Shown here one piece after another: positions 1-12,000 of a DNA stretch of 64,000 nt. The notes below the pieces were generated by a model. The model made no database searches and was not told the DNA's origin. It saw nothing but the letters and a program-made list of their open reading frames with translations. Numbering within the stretch: the first letter of the stretch is position 1; the number at the start of each line of letters is the position of its first letter. The DNA is taken from NCBI GenBank assembly GCA_002633025.1, contig NMRB01001437.1:34801-98800 (forward strand). The letters run 5' to 3'. The translations under genes were made by a program, and so were the position numbers. Origin of the DNA: Notospermus geniculatus. Its lineage: Eukaryota; Nemertea; Pilidiophora; Heteronemertea; Lineidae.

Positions 1-163
1 ATTCCCGGCTCTTCAGTCTGTGGCATGGGACAGTAAGCCGTGGGGCATTGTACCTTGTGTCTTTGCAAGGGCAAGTAAAAGACCCCATCCAAGTGAGGAA
101 CATGAGTAGCTTGTGATGGCCTCCTCCGTACTTACCAGAGCCAATAATGCTATAGCGTCGGCC
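1..163 (-). other. Possible minus-strand exon at left window edge
   Basis: Read on the minus strand, a pyrimidine-rich tract ends in a consensus acceptor (TTTTTCCGTCAG) before position 163. The frame then stays open to base 1 and contains the peptide GRRYSIIGSGKYGGGHHK. A strong donor (TCTG|GTAAGT) also lies at 135-130, so the exon could be a 28-base exon (136-163) or could continue out of the window. A diverged copy of the same 90 bases lies at 5,198-5,292 with the donor broken. I do not recognise the protein. It may be a true exon with a degenerate copy, or simply a dispersed repeat. Confidence 0.25.
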
Positions 164-3100
164 CTGACGGAAAAATGAAATACAAAATACAGAAATATGA
201 AGTGTCTGGAATGTATAATTCCCTATCACAGAGAAGTATACCATATCTCTGAAATCAGTCAGCTGAAACAGCACAAGCTATCAAATCGAGTCGCAGTGCG
301 ATATCTGACTCGGAGAAACCAACTAACTCAATAAATCTCAGGAGCGGAAATGGGACGATGCTATCTATCAGGTACTGCTATCTATCAGGTACGAGTGTGT
401 CGGAGATGCATCCAAGCACAAGAATGATAGACGCAACTGGAGGATGAAATAAGGATATTTTCATTTTTCTAACATGTCTAAACTGTGACGATCGAGTCTG
501 TTGTGGAAGGTGGTACATGTAGATTCTGCGAGGAGCAAGGGAATATGGGCCCACAAAAGATAATTAGGTACCACACTTTGACTGAAGTACGTTTATGAAT
601 GTGGACCCTGGGCCATCAATCCGTGTAAAAACATGTTCTTAGGAGATGTATATTTGAAACAATAACCACCAAAACTAAGCTTTCCCTGGGCCCAGATTTC
701 TTACAATTTTGGAATCTGCCAGGATTTCTGCCAGCAGGGAAACGGGGTAAAAATCCTGCATGCCTTGAAGAAGGGGACACCCACCCGTCCTGAGCAGCAG
801 ATTTTTTCTTCCAAATGCCAGGCAAACACATTTTGCGGTTTAACAAACAATTTTTTTTCTGAGGGAGACCCCGCAGACCCCCATCCCCCAAGCCGGTGTA
901 CCATCCTTCTTTCAATGTCCGGTGGAAACCCTGCGTGCCAACATGTGAATCGGTCAGACTACTCTCTGTCCAAAAAAATTAGCCTCAGGAATCTTGACAT
1001 GTCACCCCCAAACGCACAATCACCAAACAGCAGTAAAAAAACTCAAGTGGTCATCCATCTTCATTATTGTGGCAGATTCTCTGGCTGATATAATTGGACC
1101 TGTTTCACTAATACTGCTGCAGAAATCGATCCGTAGTCCACAATGGGACAAGCATGACAAGCGTCAGACGTAATACAGTAGGCAGTTGGCAATGGTTTCA
1201 GGCAATGGCGGGACCCATCGAAATTATTGAACATTCCTCAAGATTGTCACTTTTATCGCAAACGGCCAAACCTAGATGGCTAAAAAAACAAAGATATTAC
1301 GTTTTTGTAACCATGCTTGTATTGCTGAGGCATTCACCAATCTCCCATGCGTGGAAGCTGTGTCAGATTGTTAATTTTCAGAAAAGAAAAGGCTCAGAAA
1401 GACCTAGACTGGTACCCGGTCTTATGGGCAGCTTGCATTCGAAGACCGGTAAAAGCAAATGATCTGCGCCGGATTCCCGGCGAGTGGCGTCATTCTACAG
1501 CTCCAAGAGCAATAGACCGACCCCGAGCTAAATATAGACCAGCAGGCGCCATGATGGTTTTATGCATTTGCTTGCGTCTGTCCTAGTATTTTTAATCAGG
1601 ACAGTGTTCGGTCTAAGAAAGACCTTCTGGGGCTAAAAAGAGGTTCACTTTTTGCCAAAACAAAATCAAGATGGAGCCAAGTCGTCCTGCATAGAGAGAA
1701 CTGGTCAGTGTCAAATGAAGTGGCAAGGGAGTATGGACATGATGAAGGCCCTGTGCCTAAAACATTCTGATTCAGCTAGCCCTGACTGGCTTTGTACAAG
1801 GACTTAGGTCAGGAGGAGCTGTCCAACCTGAGCTGAGGTGTGTTACAAAATTTGCCAAGATAGCCAAAGATAATACCCTCAATGAGGGTCACCAATGGTA
1901 GAATATTTGAGGGTGGTTGTGAATGTGTTGTTGCTGCAGAAGATGGCTTTAGAATGATAACTGCCAGTCATACCAGTAAAAAAGGCATGACAATGCATGG
2001 TCTGATCTTATTTTTGGAAAAAAAGATGTGTTACATGCCTCGTCCAACATCATCATCATCATCATCATTTGCTTCTTTCATATTGTAGATATGTTCGGGC
2101 AGCAAAGCAAAGAAATAACTGTCTCTCATTAGTCAGCTCAATGGCCAAAGACAATATTTTTTATTTTCATAACTAGGCAATACCCGTTCAGCGGAAAAAA
2201 TAGAAATAGATGGGAATGTGTTGATGCCCGCAAGTTGACTTGTCTGTATATTAACACCATGTATGAACATTACAACCAAAGGTCTGACACGTTTCATTTG
2301 GACAGGCAGGACATAGGCGTGCATGGGTGACGTAATGATGTCATTTCGTCAAATGATGTTGCCAATGTCACGCGGATGATGCGAAGGAAATCTCAATGAT
2401 GTTGTGACATAAGGCCTAAACAGCATTTTGTTATTTTCATTAAAATCTTGGTATTTTGAAAACTATTAAGTCCCCCCCCCCCCCATCAAAATCCGGGATT
2501 TGTAAGGACACTTCCGAGGTCTGTCTGCATCTGCATACCAAGTTTGGGGGCGATCCGTTCGTCAGTCTTGGAGAAAAATCGCGAAGAAACACACAAACAA
2601 AACAAACTCTTCTCAAATTTTAGTATAATGTCTCCCAAGGGGGCCTTTTTAATATTTTCACTTGTATTTCGTAATCTAGCGTTACCTACTTCTGCACTGA
2701 CAGGCAAATCCTAGAAGATGACTAAATGAATTTGTTGACTCAAAGATGCTTGGACATGCCAAAATTGATTTTATCAAATGTTGAACTCACGACTTTAGGA
2801 GTTGTGCTAGTGAATCAAAGGTATCACAAAGATAGCGGGTTAAAATCACCAAACCATGTTTTGGTTCCTGATTGCACCCTTTTTCGAATAACCCTTATTT
2901 ATCACTTCAGCTTGTAGGAGTATCCCATCAAATACAACATATGGAGTGGTATTAGCCGCAATTTTCCGAGAATCACTGGAGTGGATGCATCTCCTTCTCG
3001 GGACACGAGAACATGACAAACGAGACATAACGTTAATGTCAACAATTTGCCCCTGATAGTCCTATCTGGCGGTGATGTAGTCAAAGAACGATTGGAGGTG

Positions 3101-3200
3101 ATGATGGACTCTGACCTTCATCATTTGATCCAGGGACAGGGGGGAATGAAGTGAAGGGCCACGAATAAGGGAAAACAAACACTTTCTTGGTTTACCCTTT
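164..3200. other. Non-coding spacer, no gene recognised
   Basis: Only short frames without protein-like composition or flanking splice sites are seen. It holds a small ATC microsatellite (2048-2069) and a poly-C run (2473-2484). Nothing else can be supported. Confidence 0.6.
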
Positions 3201-3204
3201 CAGG

Positions 3205-4165
3205 GCTGGGTTGCACAAAACTCATGTTAGCGCTAACATGATGTTAGCGCTAACATCATGTTAAATGACGTAAAATGACAATAAGAAAATGGCGCCCGCC
3301 ATGGAGGGGGACAGACCGAAATGTCACCCCGAGAAAACATTGTTGACCGAGGCCGCCGAGGTCAACAATGTTTTTTCGAGGGGTGACATTTCGGTCTGTC
3401 CCCCGACATGAAAGGGTGCCATTTTCTATATCGTACCGATGTAGGCCTACATGTCACAACTCGTCTCTGCGGCTGTGTCCGGCAGCGGCGGAATGCGTGC
3501 AGACGGATCATGGTCAACCACGATTTGGAAAAAAATTCCTTGGTGAAGGCTGAGTGTGGTGTGGTAGTCTAGGCCTAGGCCTATGTGAGTTAAATGACGG
3601 AGGAAACGTGGTATTCTTCCAAATGTGACATAGGCCTACATGTAGTATCATTCTGTTAGGCCTACATTGCGTAACAGTAGGCTTACTGGTAAATTTGAAG
3701 TCCATTGCACGTGCCTAGAGCTGCTGCGATTGAACTTGGCGCTGTCGCTGACATCGCTGGGTTGTTGTGCGGACAGGAAGCCTATAGCATTTTATGACTG
3801 TTGAACATGCTATTCCCTCTATTCCACTCAGCCTTTTGGATGTATTGGTGGTAAACATGCTGATACTACGCCAATCGACACCAGAATNGAAATACAACCT
3901 CCTTAGAGCTCTCTGCAGTGTCGTCGTCCGAATGCAGAAGTTTTCTTAGGTGGTTAACCACCTAAGAGAAAATGACCACCTAGGAGCCCATTCAAGATAA
4001 AAATAACCTCCTAAGCCCCCATCTGCAAACACGGACGACGACGACGACGGACGACGACGGACGACGGACGCTGACTGACGACTATAGCTCACGGGTGAGC
4101 TAATAAAAGTTAGCGCTAACACCATGTTAGCGCTAACATGAGTTTTGTGCAACCGGCCCCAGTTC
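3205..4165. mobile_element. Inverted-repeat transposon with GTTAGCGCTAAC palindromes
   Basis: The left end reads GGGTTGCACAAAACTCATG and then two copies of the perfect palindrome GTTAGCGCTAAC. The right end (about 4,107-4,160) has the same palindromes and CATGAGTTTTGTGCAACC, the reverse complement. Inside is another inverted pair, GACAGACCGAAATGTCACC at 3,310 and its complement at 3,384-3,402, around a short loop, plus a GAC-rich microsatellite (about 4,031-4,075). There is no transposase frame, so it is a non-autonomous element. N at 3888. Confidence 0.7.
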
Positions 4166-5715
4166 AACACAATAGACCATGCTGCAGTAAACCGACTGGA
4201 CCACATGCAGCCACTGACAAGACGATCAGCCATCTAATGCAGGTTGTCCTGCAGGCAATAGTATTTGCTGTAGACCTTTCCAACAAAGATGGCAGCCCAC
4301 TAGTTCTCCCACATGATGTCATGGCCACATGATGTCATGGCCATTGTCCAAGCATGAAAAAAACAGTACCAAACGCATCCTCTCGGACAATATACCTAAA
4401 CTTTTGTGCCCATGGACCGCTTGACCAGCTTAGCATGCCAGCAGTCATTGAACGGCATAAAGCTTCTGGCACCATGGTAGAACTGTACATTTAACTTCAT
4501 CTTTGGACAAGAACTCTTAACCCAAACCATTAACCTGCAACCTGTACTTCATACCAACGGTCAGCCATCCAGTTCTGGCAACCAGCAAGATTCAACGAAC
4601 TTTCAAAATCATAATGCCAGCATTCCCTGTAATTCATGACAACAGACTTTCAATCAATTTCAATATCGTAAAACAGATTTTCAAACTTTCAGAATTTGTT
4701 TGAAACAGCTGTAAAAACTGCATACCATCCTCCCATAGCAGGGTATGGTCTCTTCTCTTCAAAATGCTCAGGCACAAAGGCTGTGCAAGAGGATGAAGAG
4801 TGGGTAAAAGCCCTGCTGTGGGAGGATGTGCAATGCTGACTATTATTGTGCAGCTCTATATCAATGCATGCAAGGCCTAGAGATCAGTCCATCTGTTTGA
4901 AAACCACACAGAATGGAGAGCATTTTTACCATTCAATCACAGATGGTAACTTGGGTCATTTGAGCTGAAACCAGAGAATCAAGCATCAAATTTTATGGAA
5001 CCTGAACTGCCACGACTGCAAACAAAAAAGGCTGGGCCTTGTTCAATCAATCCTTGCTCTGTTCACAAATAAATGGAGGGGGCCTATTCCAAAATCTGAA
5101 GATTTTACTGGTCAGAAAGAATACCGTTACTTCTGTTAGGAACTGTCCGAAGTTGTCTTTTAACCTTGTTCACAATGCAGGTGCGGTGCGATGGAACATG
5201 AGTAGCTTGTGATGGCCTCCTCCGTACTTTATCAGGGCCAATATAACATGTATAATGCTATAGCGTCGGCCCTGACGATGAAAAATGAAATACAAACATC
5301 TTCTTCAAAATATAAGGCCTCTCCTTCATAAGAATTTGGCACAGAATCGAAACCAGCAACAGCTTCAAAGCCATGCCAACTAGACACTAAGCTTTGAAGC
5401 AGGTTTTGAAACATTTTTTTTTCTTTAAATACCTAAACAGGTTTAGAAGATCCCACATGATACTAGCACTAATTTATACACTGTCCTTAGTGTTGAAAAC
5501 TTAAAACTGCCCATTGGCATAAAACATAAAGTGGTGAAAAAATCTTATTATGAATACATATCCAGCATAGAGGATTTTAAAAGGCTTTATTAGTAATGTT
5601 TACAAGCACTAAAATCTAAGCATATTTTTATTTAGTGGATTTCGAATGTTTAATGCACAAATAGACAACAAAAAATATTGAATTGATAGCAAAGCACCAA
5701 AGAGAAAATTACGAC
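4166..5715. other. Non-coding spacer
   Basis: No gene is recognised. It includes the diverged copy (5,198-5,292) of the sequence at 98-190. Confidence 0.55.
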
Positions 5716-5718
5716 AAT

Positions 5719-6116
5719 ATAAGCTACGTCTACAGGAGACACTAATTTGTCTCCGGTCAACTTTGTTTCGAGACAAAATAACCCGAGACAAGTAACGGAG
5801 CGTCTACACGGATTATAGTTCTGGCTTTGAATATGACGTCACAAGTCGCCAACACTGGAGTACATATGCTGCAGAGGCGCAGCGAAATGAGCCACACATG
5901 CCCCATATAGGCCTTTGTCCCGAGACAAACGGGCGACTGCGTCTACACGACAACTGTCTCGAGACAAAATTTGACTCGGGTTAACTTAACCCCCTACCCT
6001 ACTGGGGTCAAGTTAACCCGAGACAAAGTTGTCTCGAGACAACTTAGCTCGAGACAAGGCCCCGTGTAGACGGTTAACTGGAGCTAAAATGCTCCGTGTA
6101 GACGTAGCTATAGACA
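5719..6116. mobile_element. MITE-like element ending in CGTCTACACGG
   Basis: The ends TAAGCTACGTCTACAGGAG and CTCCGTGTAGACGTAGCTATA are imperfect inverted repeats. Several internal copies of CGAGACAA and GTCTACACG in both orientations let the whole 400 bases fold. No coding frame. Confidence 0.65.
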
Positions 6117-7914
6117 TGATAGACAACACAACAACAAACGCAAGGCAGCAATGCCGTGAAATGTACTTTCTTCTGGTTACTGCTGCAAAAATTTGATTTA
6201 CTGACAGATTCTCTCGCGGATTCCTTGCAATACGTTTGCACTTTAAGCATTCTCTTGACTCACATCAGTAAGCAAAACGCGTATAATTCTCTCGAGCAGA
6301 GGAGAATCACTTCAGAAGACACAAACGTGATTGAGGCCGTTATGTTTGATTGAAATCAACAAGGCATTCAAGGCAAGAAAGATAACTGATGTTTCAGTGT
6401 GGATATCTAACAGACAGTCTCTACGTTTTTAACGAAATTGTAAAATTATGCCACAAAATAATTGTTTGGTTCCTTTAGTCATCATGGTTTGCTGTTATCC
6501 CACTTTCATCACAAGACAAAGCATAAATCTCATCCTCAATTGTACTTTGCTCAAAAACGAAAGGAGGGGGCCATGTCCTTCAATGTCGTCCCACAACCCA
6601 GAGGCCAACATGGAAAGGTATCCTATTTAAAGGCCCTCTGTATTCAATTTGAAAAACGCAAATCATCGCCGCGATTCTCGACGTCAGCGTAGTGTAAAAT
6701 GTATATGCTCTATCTGAATACATTAGAGCTCTGCCTGCAGTTTTTTTCTGAAAACTAGGCCTTGATTCTCTGAAGTAAGTATCAGGCAAGCATTTTGGGG
6801 ACCCTCACAAGCTATGAGATCTCTATGTGCACTCTCCTAACATTTTGAAAATATTGTAAAATTCACTACAGTGGGGCTTTAAGCACCCCGGGGCTGGCAG
6901 CTCATTTTACTACCATTGCTTCCAGAGACCAAAAGGGTTATCATAATTATTGGGCTGCATGACATAAATGATATTTTTTAATGAAATTGATATTGTAGAA
7001 ATTCCAAAGGGAAATTTAGCCACTGCTCCAAAGAGGGTTGCAGAAAAAAGTGAACACATCCACTTAACAGTACTGATAATCATGATACCATTTTTCAATG
7101 GACATTTCTTCTGCAACATCCAGTAATACCACAGACTTTCACAGATAACGGAGGGACAGCACCAAAAGACCTACTTTTGGAACAAATACTGCTTTCAGCT
7201 AGACTGACAGATCATGTAATTTACCAGGCAAGTGTCAGATTTATACCCAAACCTTAGAATAAAACTTGCACCCCATACCCCGTATTTACCTTATCACGTG
7301 TAATGGACAGGAGCTGCATAAATTTTATCCCTAACAATATCACGACACACTTTCGCATTTGCCAAAATGATCATCGCTTTCTGATACAATCATACAAAGC
7401 ACAAAGTCAACATCATAGAAATATTTGACACAGATTTTAACTCATATAAAAGAGTGGCTCTTTTAGTGTCACATTATTGAATTAGATTTAGACACAGGTG
7501 GTCATCCTACACCAAACATAGCAATATTCTGGCCACTGGCCAACAGCGATTTAGAGCATTTTCGGGCCATTTCTGGTTTTTGAAAGGAGGGTGCCTGAGG
7601 AATCTCACTATAACACTGTACCAGAAGAGATGTCTCTACATCATCTGCCTGACAAGCGTTCCCAAAATTCCTACTCATGCGAATGCGAATTTGAAGGGTG
7701 AAGTAACCGTGGGCCTTGAAATGTCAAGATGAGGTGCACTAGTTTGACCATCTTCTGTCAAGAGCTGACTAAAACCCTGGAATGCCTGAGGAGGGAAGAT
7801 TTGTTGGTTTCTTCCATCAAAACATATCTGGTGTTCTTGTTGCCAGCAACAACAAGATGTACCAGTTGCATTGTGCCTTGTGTGGAAGGGGCGATTGAAC
7901 ATGCATGACTGGTT
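6117..7914. other. Non-coding spacer
   Basis: No exon-like frame with splice sites and no clear repeat structure is seen. Confidence 0.5.
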
Positions 7915-8155
7915 GCCAAAAGAGAAACATCTACAGTCGCTAGCACACGACCTGACTGCCACAGAGAAACAACATGCAATCAGAAGCACACGACCTGACT
8001 GCCAAAAGAGGAACAATGTGCAGTCACCAACACACGACCTGACTTCCAGCAAAAGAGAAACAAACATGCAGTCACTAGCACACGACCTGACTGCCAAAAG
8101 AGAAACAACGTGCAGTCACCAACACACGACCTGACTTCCAGCAAAAGAGAAACAA
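7915..8155. repeat. Tandem repeat, about 43-bp unit
   Basis: About five to six units built on CACACGACCTGACT, then GCCAAAAGAGAAACAA or TCCAGCAAAAGAGAAACAA, then a GCAGTCACC linker. Two unit types alternate, suggesting a higher-order repeat of about 90 bp. The apparent reading frames here are repeat artefacts. Confidence 0.8.
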
Positions 8156-8246
8156 TCGGTAAACAACAGAGTCAGAGTAAACTTTCAAACCCGATTAACA
8201 TGTGATCTCCATCATTGCAGGGTGATGAAGACCTGATCAGACTCAA

Positions 8247-8518
8247 CAGGGCCGGATCCAGGGTTGACAGAAAGGGGGCCTAGCTCGATGGAGGTGGTGA
8301 GCACTGAGAGCGTGAAGCCCAAACCGTGGGTCTGGGCCCTCCGCAGAAATATTTGCCAATTTAAGTGCTTTTAGATCAGATGCATTTTCCTGGCATCTGA
8401 CATGTGTGAGAGCAAAATACACAAATTTTTATGTGATGAAATTTTTCTTGCTAAAAAATCATTTCTCTGCCAAAAATAGGGGGCGTATCCCCCCCCACGC
8501 CCCCTGGATCCGACCCTG
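8247..8518. mobile_element. Non-autonomous hAT-like element, 5-bp target duplication
   Basis: Ends are CAGGGCCGGATCCAGGG and CCCTGGATCCGACCCTG, with CTCAA directly repeated on both sides (8242-8246 and 8519-8523). The CAGGG-type terminal repeat is typical of hAT elements. No transposase. Confidence 0.7.
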
Positions 8519-8523
8519 CTCAA

Positions 8524-9474
8524 GAAGACTGATCAAACAATGGAAATCTGACAGGTTTTCAAAAGCAGCTGGACAGAGCATCAATGCAGACACTACACTC
8601 ATGACACTGGGAACCATGCACATACAACAGGGACTGTAAACTGCATCTCCTGTAGTCAGTGAATACAACAAAGTGCCGGTATATGCCGTAACGGAAGTTG
8701 TCACAGCATGGCTGTGTACACAGCAACCGCATAATGCCATCTCGGAGACAGAAGTGTCTGTGGAAAGATAACTATATACTGACCTTCCCATCGATAGCTG
8801 AAACTGTACGCAAAACTCATCCTGATCTCTCCGAAAATAATCCCAAATTTGTGATACTCTCGTGCCTGCTATTGTGTTCCCGTCATTTCCTAATCCAGAG
8901 ACTGATTCACCGCCAACAATAGCCCTTAGAAGCACATGCACAATTGTACACCGAGCCGAGTGTATTCGGAGTAAAGCATGTGAATGCCGGTAGCCGCCTC
9001 GCGAGATTCTGCGAGTCAATACACTGATGTCGTCTGCTCGCGAGATTTGGAGTCGATATAATATATTGGTTTATAGCATTATGCAGGGTACTGATAATCA
9101 TGACCATGGGATTAGGCTAAATGGGCAAGTGTGCTTGGGCTTTGTTGATGTCAGTCAATAGTCCTTTGATATTTCTGGCCAATGAGATTTGTTTGCGGTC
9201 AAAAACTTCCCAGGTACCTATGTCTTACACTCAATAATTCAGTGGTATCGGCCTCCGCTCGAAGCTGTCACCCTCAACCACTGAAACACTTGGTGCCAAA
9301 GTCCGTTTCTGAACACTAGATGTCACTACCAGTTGTTGACGAACGCTCTCGATCAACCAGCCAATGAGCGATCAGCCAATAAGGAAATGTTTCATGTTTA
9401 CCCCTAGTTGCGTGAAATACTGGTCGCTGATTGGTTGATGACAGTTTGCGCCATCTACATGTAGCGTTCAGAAA
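8524..9474. other. Non-coding spacer
   Basis: No gene recognised. A minus-strand frame of up to 186 residues (8,459-9,019) overlaps the hAT-like element end. It has no splice context or recognisable motif. Confidence 0.5.
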
Positions 9475-9925
9475 CATGATTACTCTTCATTCCAAATCCC
9501 CTTGGCGTGAGGTTTTCGGCCGATATTTCCTCAACGGCTGGGCCAAATTCAACATACCATACATCAATAAACTTGTCTTTCTTGCCGGTATCTTTCTGCT
9601 ATCTTCATTTTTTGCGTAAGGCCTGCATAACGGATCTCTTTCTCAAAACCCATTTCATTTCGCGATGCTGTTCAGTGCAGTTTACACGTGCGCGATGCAT
9701 TGCGTCATTTCAAAATGGCCGCCATTTCGGCCGTCAGCACAAACGGTGATTTGTGAAACAACTTTTTTCTGTCACGTTTTTCGGGAAATTGACTGTGATG
9801 ATGGCTGTACCGCCAAGAAAGATAAGTCAACTGACGTATGTTTCATCAAAATCGGCCCAGCCGTTGCGGAGCTATCGTTGATAAACCTCGCGCCAAGGGG
9901 ATTTGGAATGAAGAGTAGGCCCGAT
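9475..9925. mobile_element. Inverted repeat pair around a 300-bp core
   Basis: CATTCCAAATCCCCTTGGCG near 9,488 is matched in reverse complement near 9,895-9,915 (CGCCAAGGGGATTTGGAATG). The match continues inward through GGCTGGGCC / GGCCCAGCC. It looks like a short non-autonomous transposon. Confidence 0.55.
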
Positions 9926-12000
9926 CTGTGCCAGTGGTTGAGAGCATATGACTAGTGTTTAGCTCGAGGCCACTGGGGACGAGTGTACCTATGTCTTGGA
10001 AAAACTTCCATACAAGTCGAGGAATGAGAGATCCAAGGGTGGATCAAAAACGTTCACTCTACGTTTTCACTCTGTTCAACTTGGCATTCAAAATCTATGC
10101 ACTGTGAATCATGTGATATCACGCAGCACTTACACAAAGAGGACTCCCAGAGCAGCATTCTCAGGGACCTTTCTCACAAAGCCTTATTTGCGGGCCAGCA
10201 ATGAATAATTCTTCCAAATGAAACAACCAGTTTGGCATCCAATCTCCACAGTCATGCCAGTGTCACCAACAATCTGCAACAAGCTGAACTCTCAGATTCC
10301 CAATTCCAGAATCGTATTGCACATATTTTTCCTTACAGCTATTTTTACAATTTTCCGATTTCTTCTGCACATGAGATACATTACCACTCACGAAGAGACC
10401 ATAATAAATCCATGAAATATCATAGATCGAGATGGAAGGCCCTGTTATGTCCAAAACAGAAACAATCAGATGTAATTGCGGTGTCCCAGGTGGACTACAC
10501 TTCAGAATGCTGCAATCACAGGGCTCAAAATTCCCTAAAGTCCTCCTGTGGCCATTTTTCAGAAAATGGCCACAGGAGATTGGGCTCTTCTGTGGCCATT
10601 TCCAGGCCCTCTGCGGCCATTTCCCAGATTTCAACACTCTGCCTGCGGCCATCTTTGACTGGTCCCCTGTCGTAATGCACTGCTTGAAGTGGAGACACAT
10701 GCTACAATAGAGAACCAGTCTGTGAGAAGGCTAATTTCGTGAACGGAAACCTACACAAGTACCGCAGACTAGTTCCATAGCCCGTTCGTATGCACCATGT
10801 GCACCAAAGATTGGGATGCATGACAAGGCAGTGAGAACTTACGGCGGCAATCCATGGCCGCAGGCAATAGGAGTAAACGGCGGCAAAATCGCCGTATTCT
10901 GCGGCAATTGCCGCGATGGCCGCAGTGAATTTTGAGCCCTGAATCAAATCGGGCCTGGGGCACGACCCCAGTTGTGTTTGGCGTCGGCGCCACGGCAGCG
11001 CCGGAGTTGTCATTTTTGCATGTGCGATACGAACTTGTTTGTAAGACATTCGACCAAATAAACCACGTTTTCCCGAAAGTACGACTTTAAATTACCTCGG
11101 TAAACCGGTAAGGAAACGGAAGACATTACATAATCATGTGAAATACCACAATAAAGCATGCAGGAGAGTCAAAAATACTAGTAGGAGTAAGTCCATGAAA
11201 GAGCAGTCCATGACAGAAGATCCAGTCAATGTCCAAGTAATGCCAGCCCATAGCAATGAACGGTTGTGAATTTCTAAATGGCAATTATCAGAATGCAAGA
11301 AACACCTGTTAGTGAAACAGTCCGAGAGTAGAATACTATCAACAATAAGACTAATGGAATTACCCTAATAGTATTAAAGGGACTATGACCTTATCAATTT
11401 TGCTGATGGAGTGAAAGAAGTTTTCACTGGGCTGGTGTCCTTGCCAACGAAACTGCAGTAACTCAATCCAACAACAGTTGTTTGAACACCCTAACATTAG
11501 AGATCCACTGAGGGGGACACAAAATATATGGGAACAAATGGAGGTGAAAAAGAGGGAGTCGAAATATCATTGTCCCTTTAAGTGTTCAGGGTCAATAGAA
11601 AGGTACACTACACATGTTAACAATGTAACAAGGGGGAATAAGGGTTGTGAAAATGAATGATGGCGTCATCACTTCGAAATGAGAATAATCACTTCGGGTT
11701 GTAAAAGATCAATGTCCCAACAATACCATAATGATCTGGTTACACAACTTATTCAGGGGGTGTCGTGTTACAGGAAATTTGCTTATTGTGTTACAGCTGA
11801 ATGATGTCATAATGCCTACGTGTTATTGGATGTGACATGTCCAATTAATCTAATCGGAATTTAAGGATGCATTCCTTTAATAGAGTGTTTTTGAAGAGCC
11901 CCTCCCCAATGGGAACGTTTTTTTTTGTTTGGACGACTGCTCTCTTCCTAGTATCGAACAATGGGATGGACATTTGTGTTGGAGTTTTCGAGGGCTTATT
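9926..12000. other. Non-coding spacer with small palindromes
   Basis: No gene is recognised. Short palindromic stretches rich in GGCCATTT (10,550-10,640) and GCGGCAA (10,840-10,925) are present. Confidence 0.5.

Noticed and set aside
7915-8155. CRISPR-like array
   Set aside because: Units are contiguous and alternating, with no unique spacers, and the genome is animal.
8459-9019. A 186-residue minus-strand frame
   Set aside because: Overlaps the end of a hAT-like element and shows no domain, splice context or biased composition.
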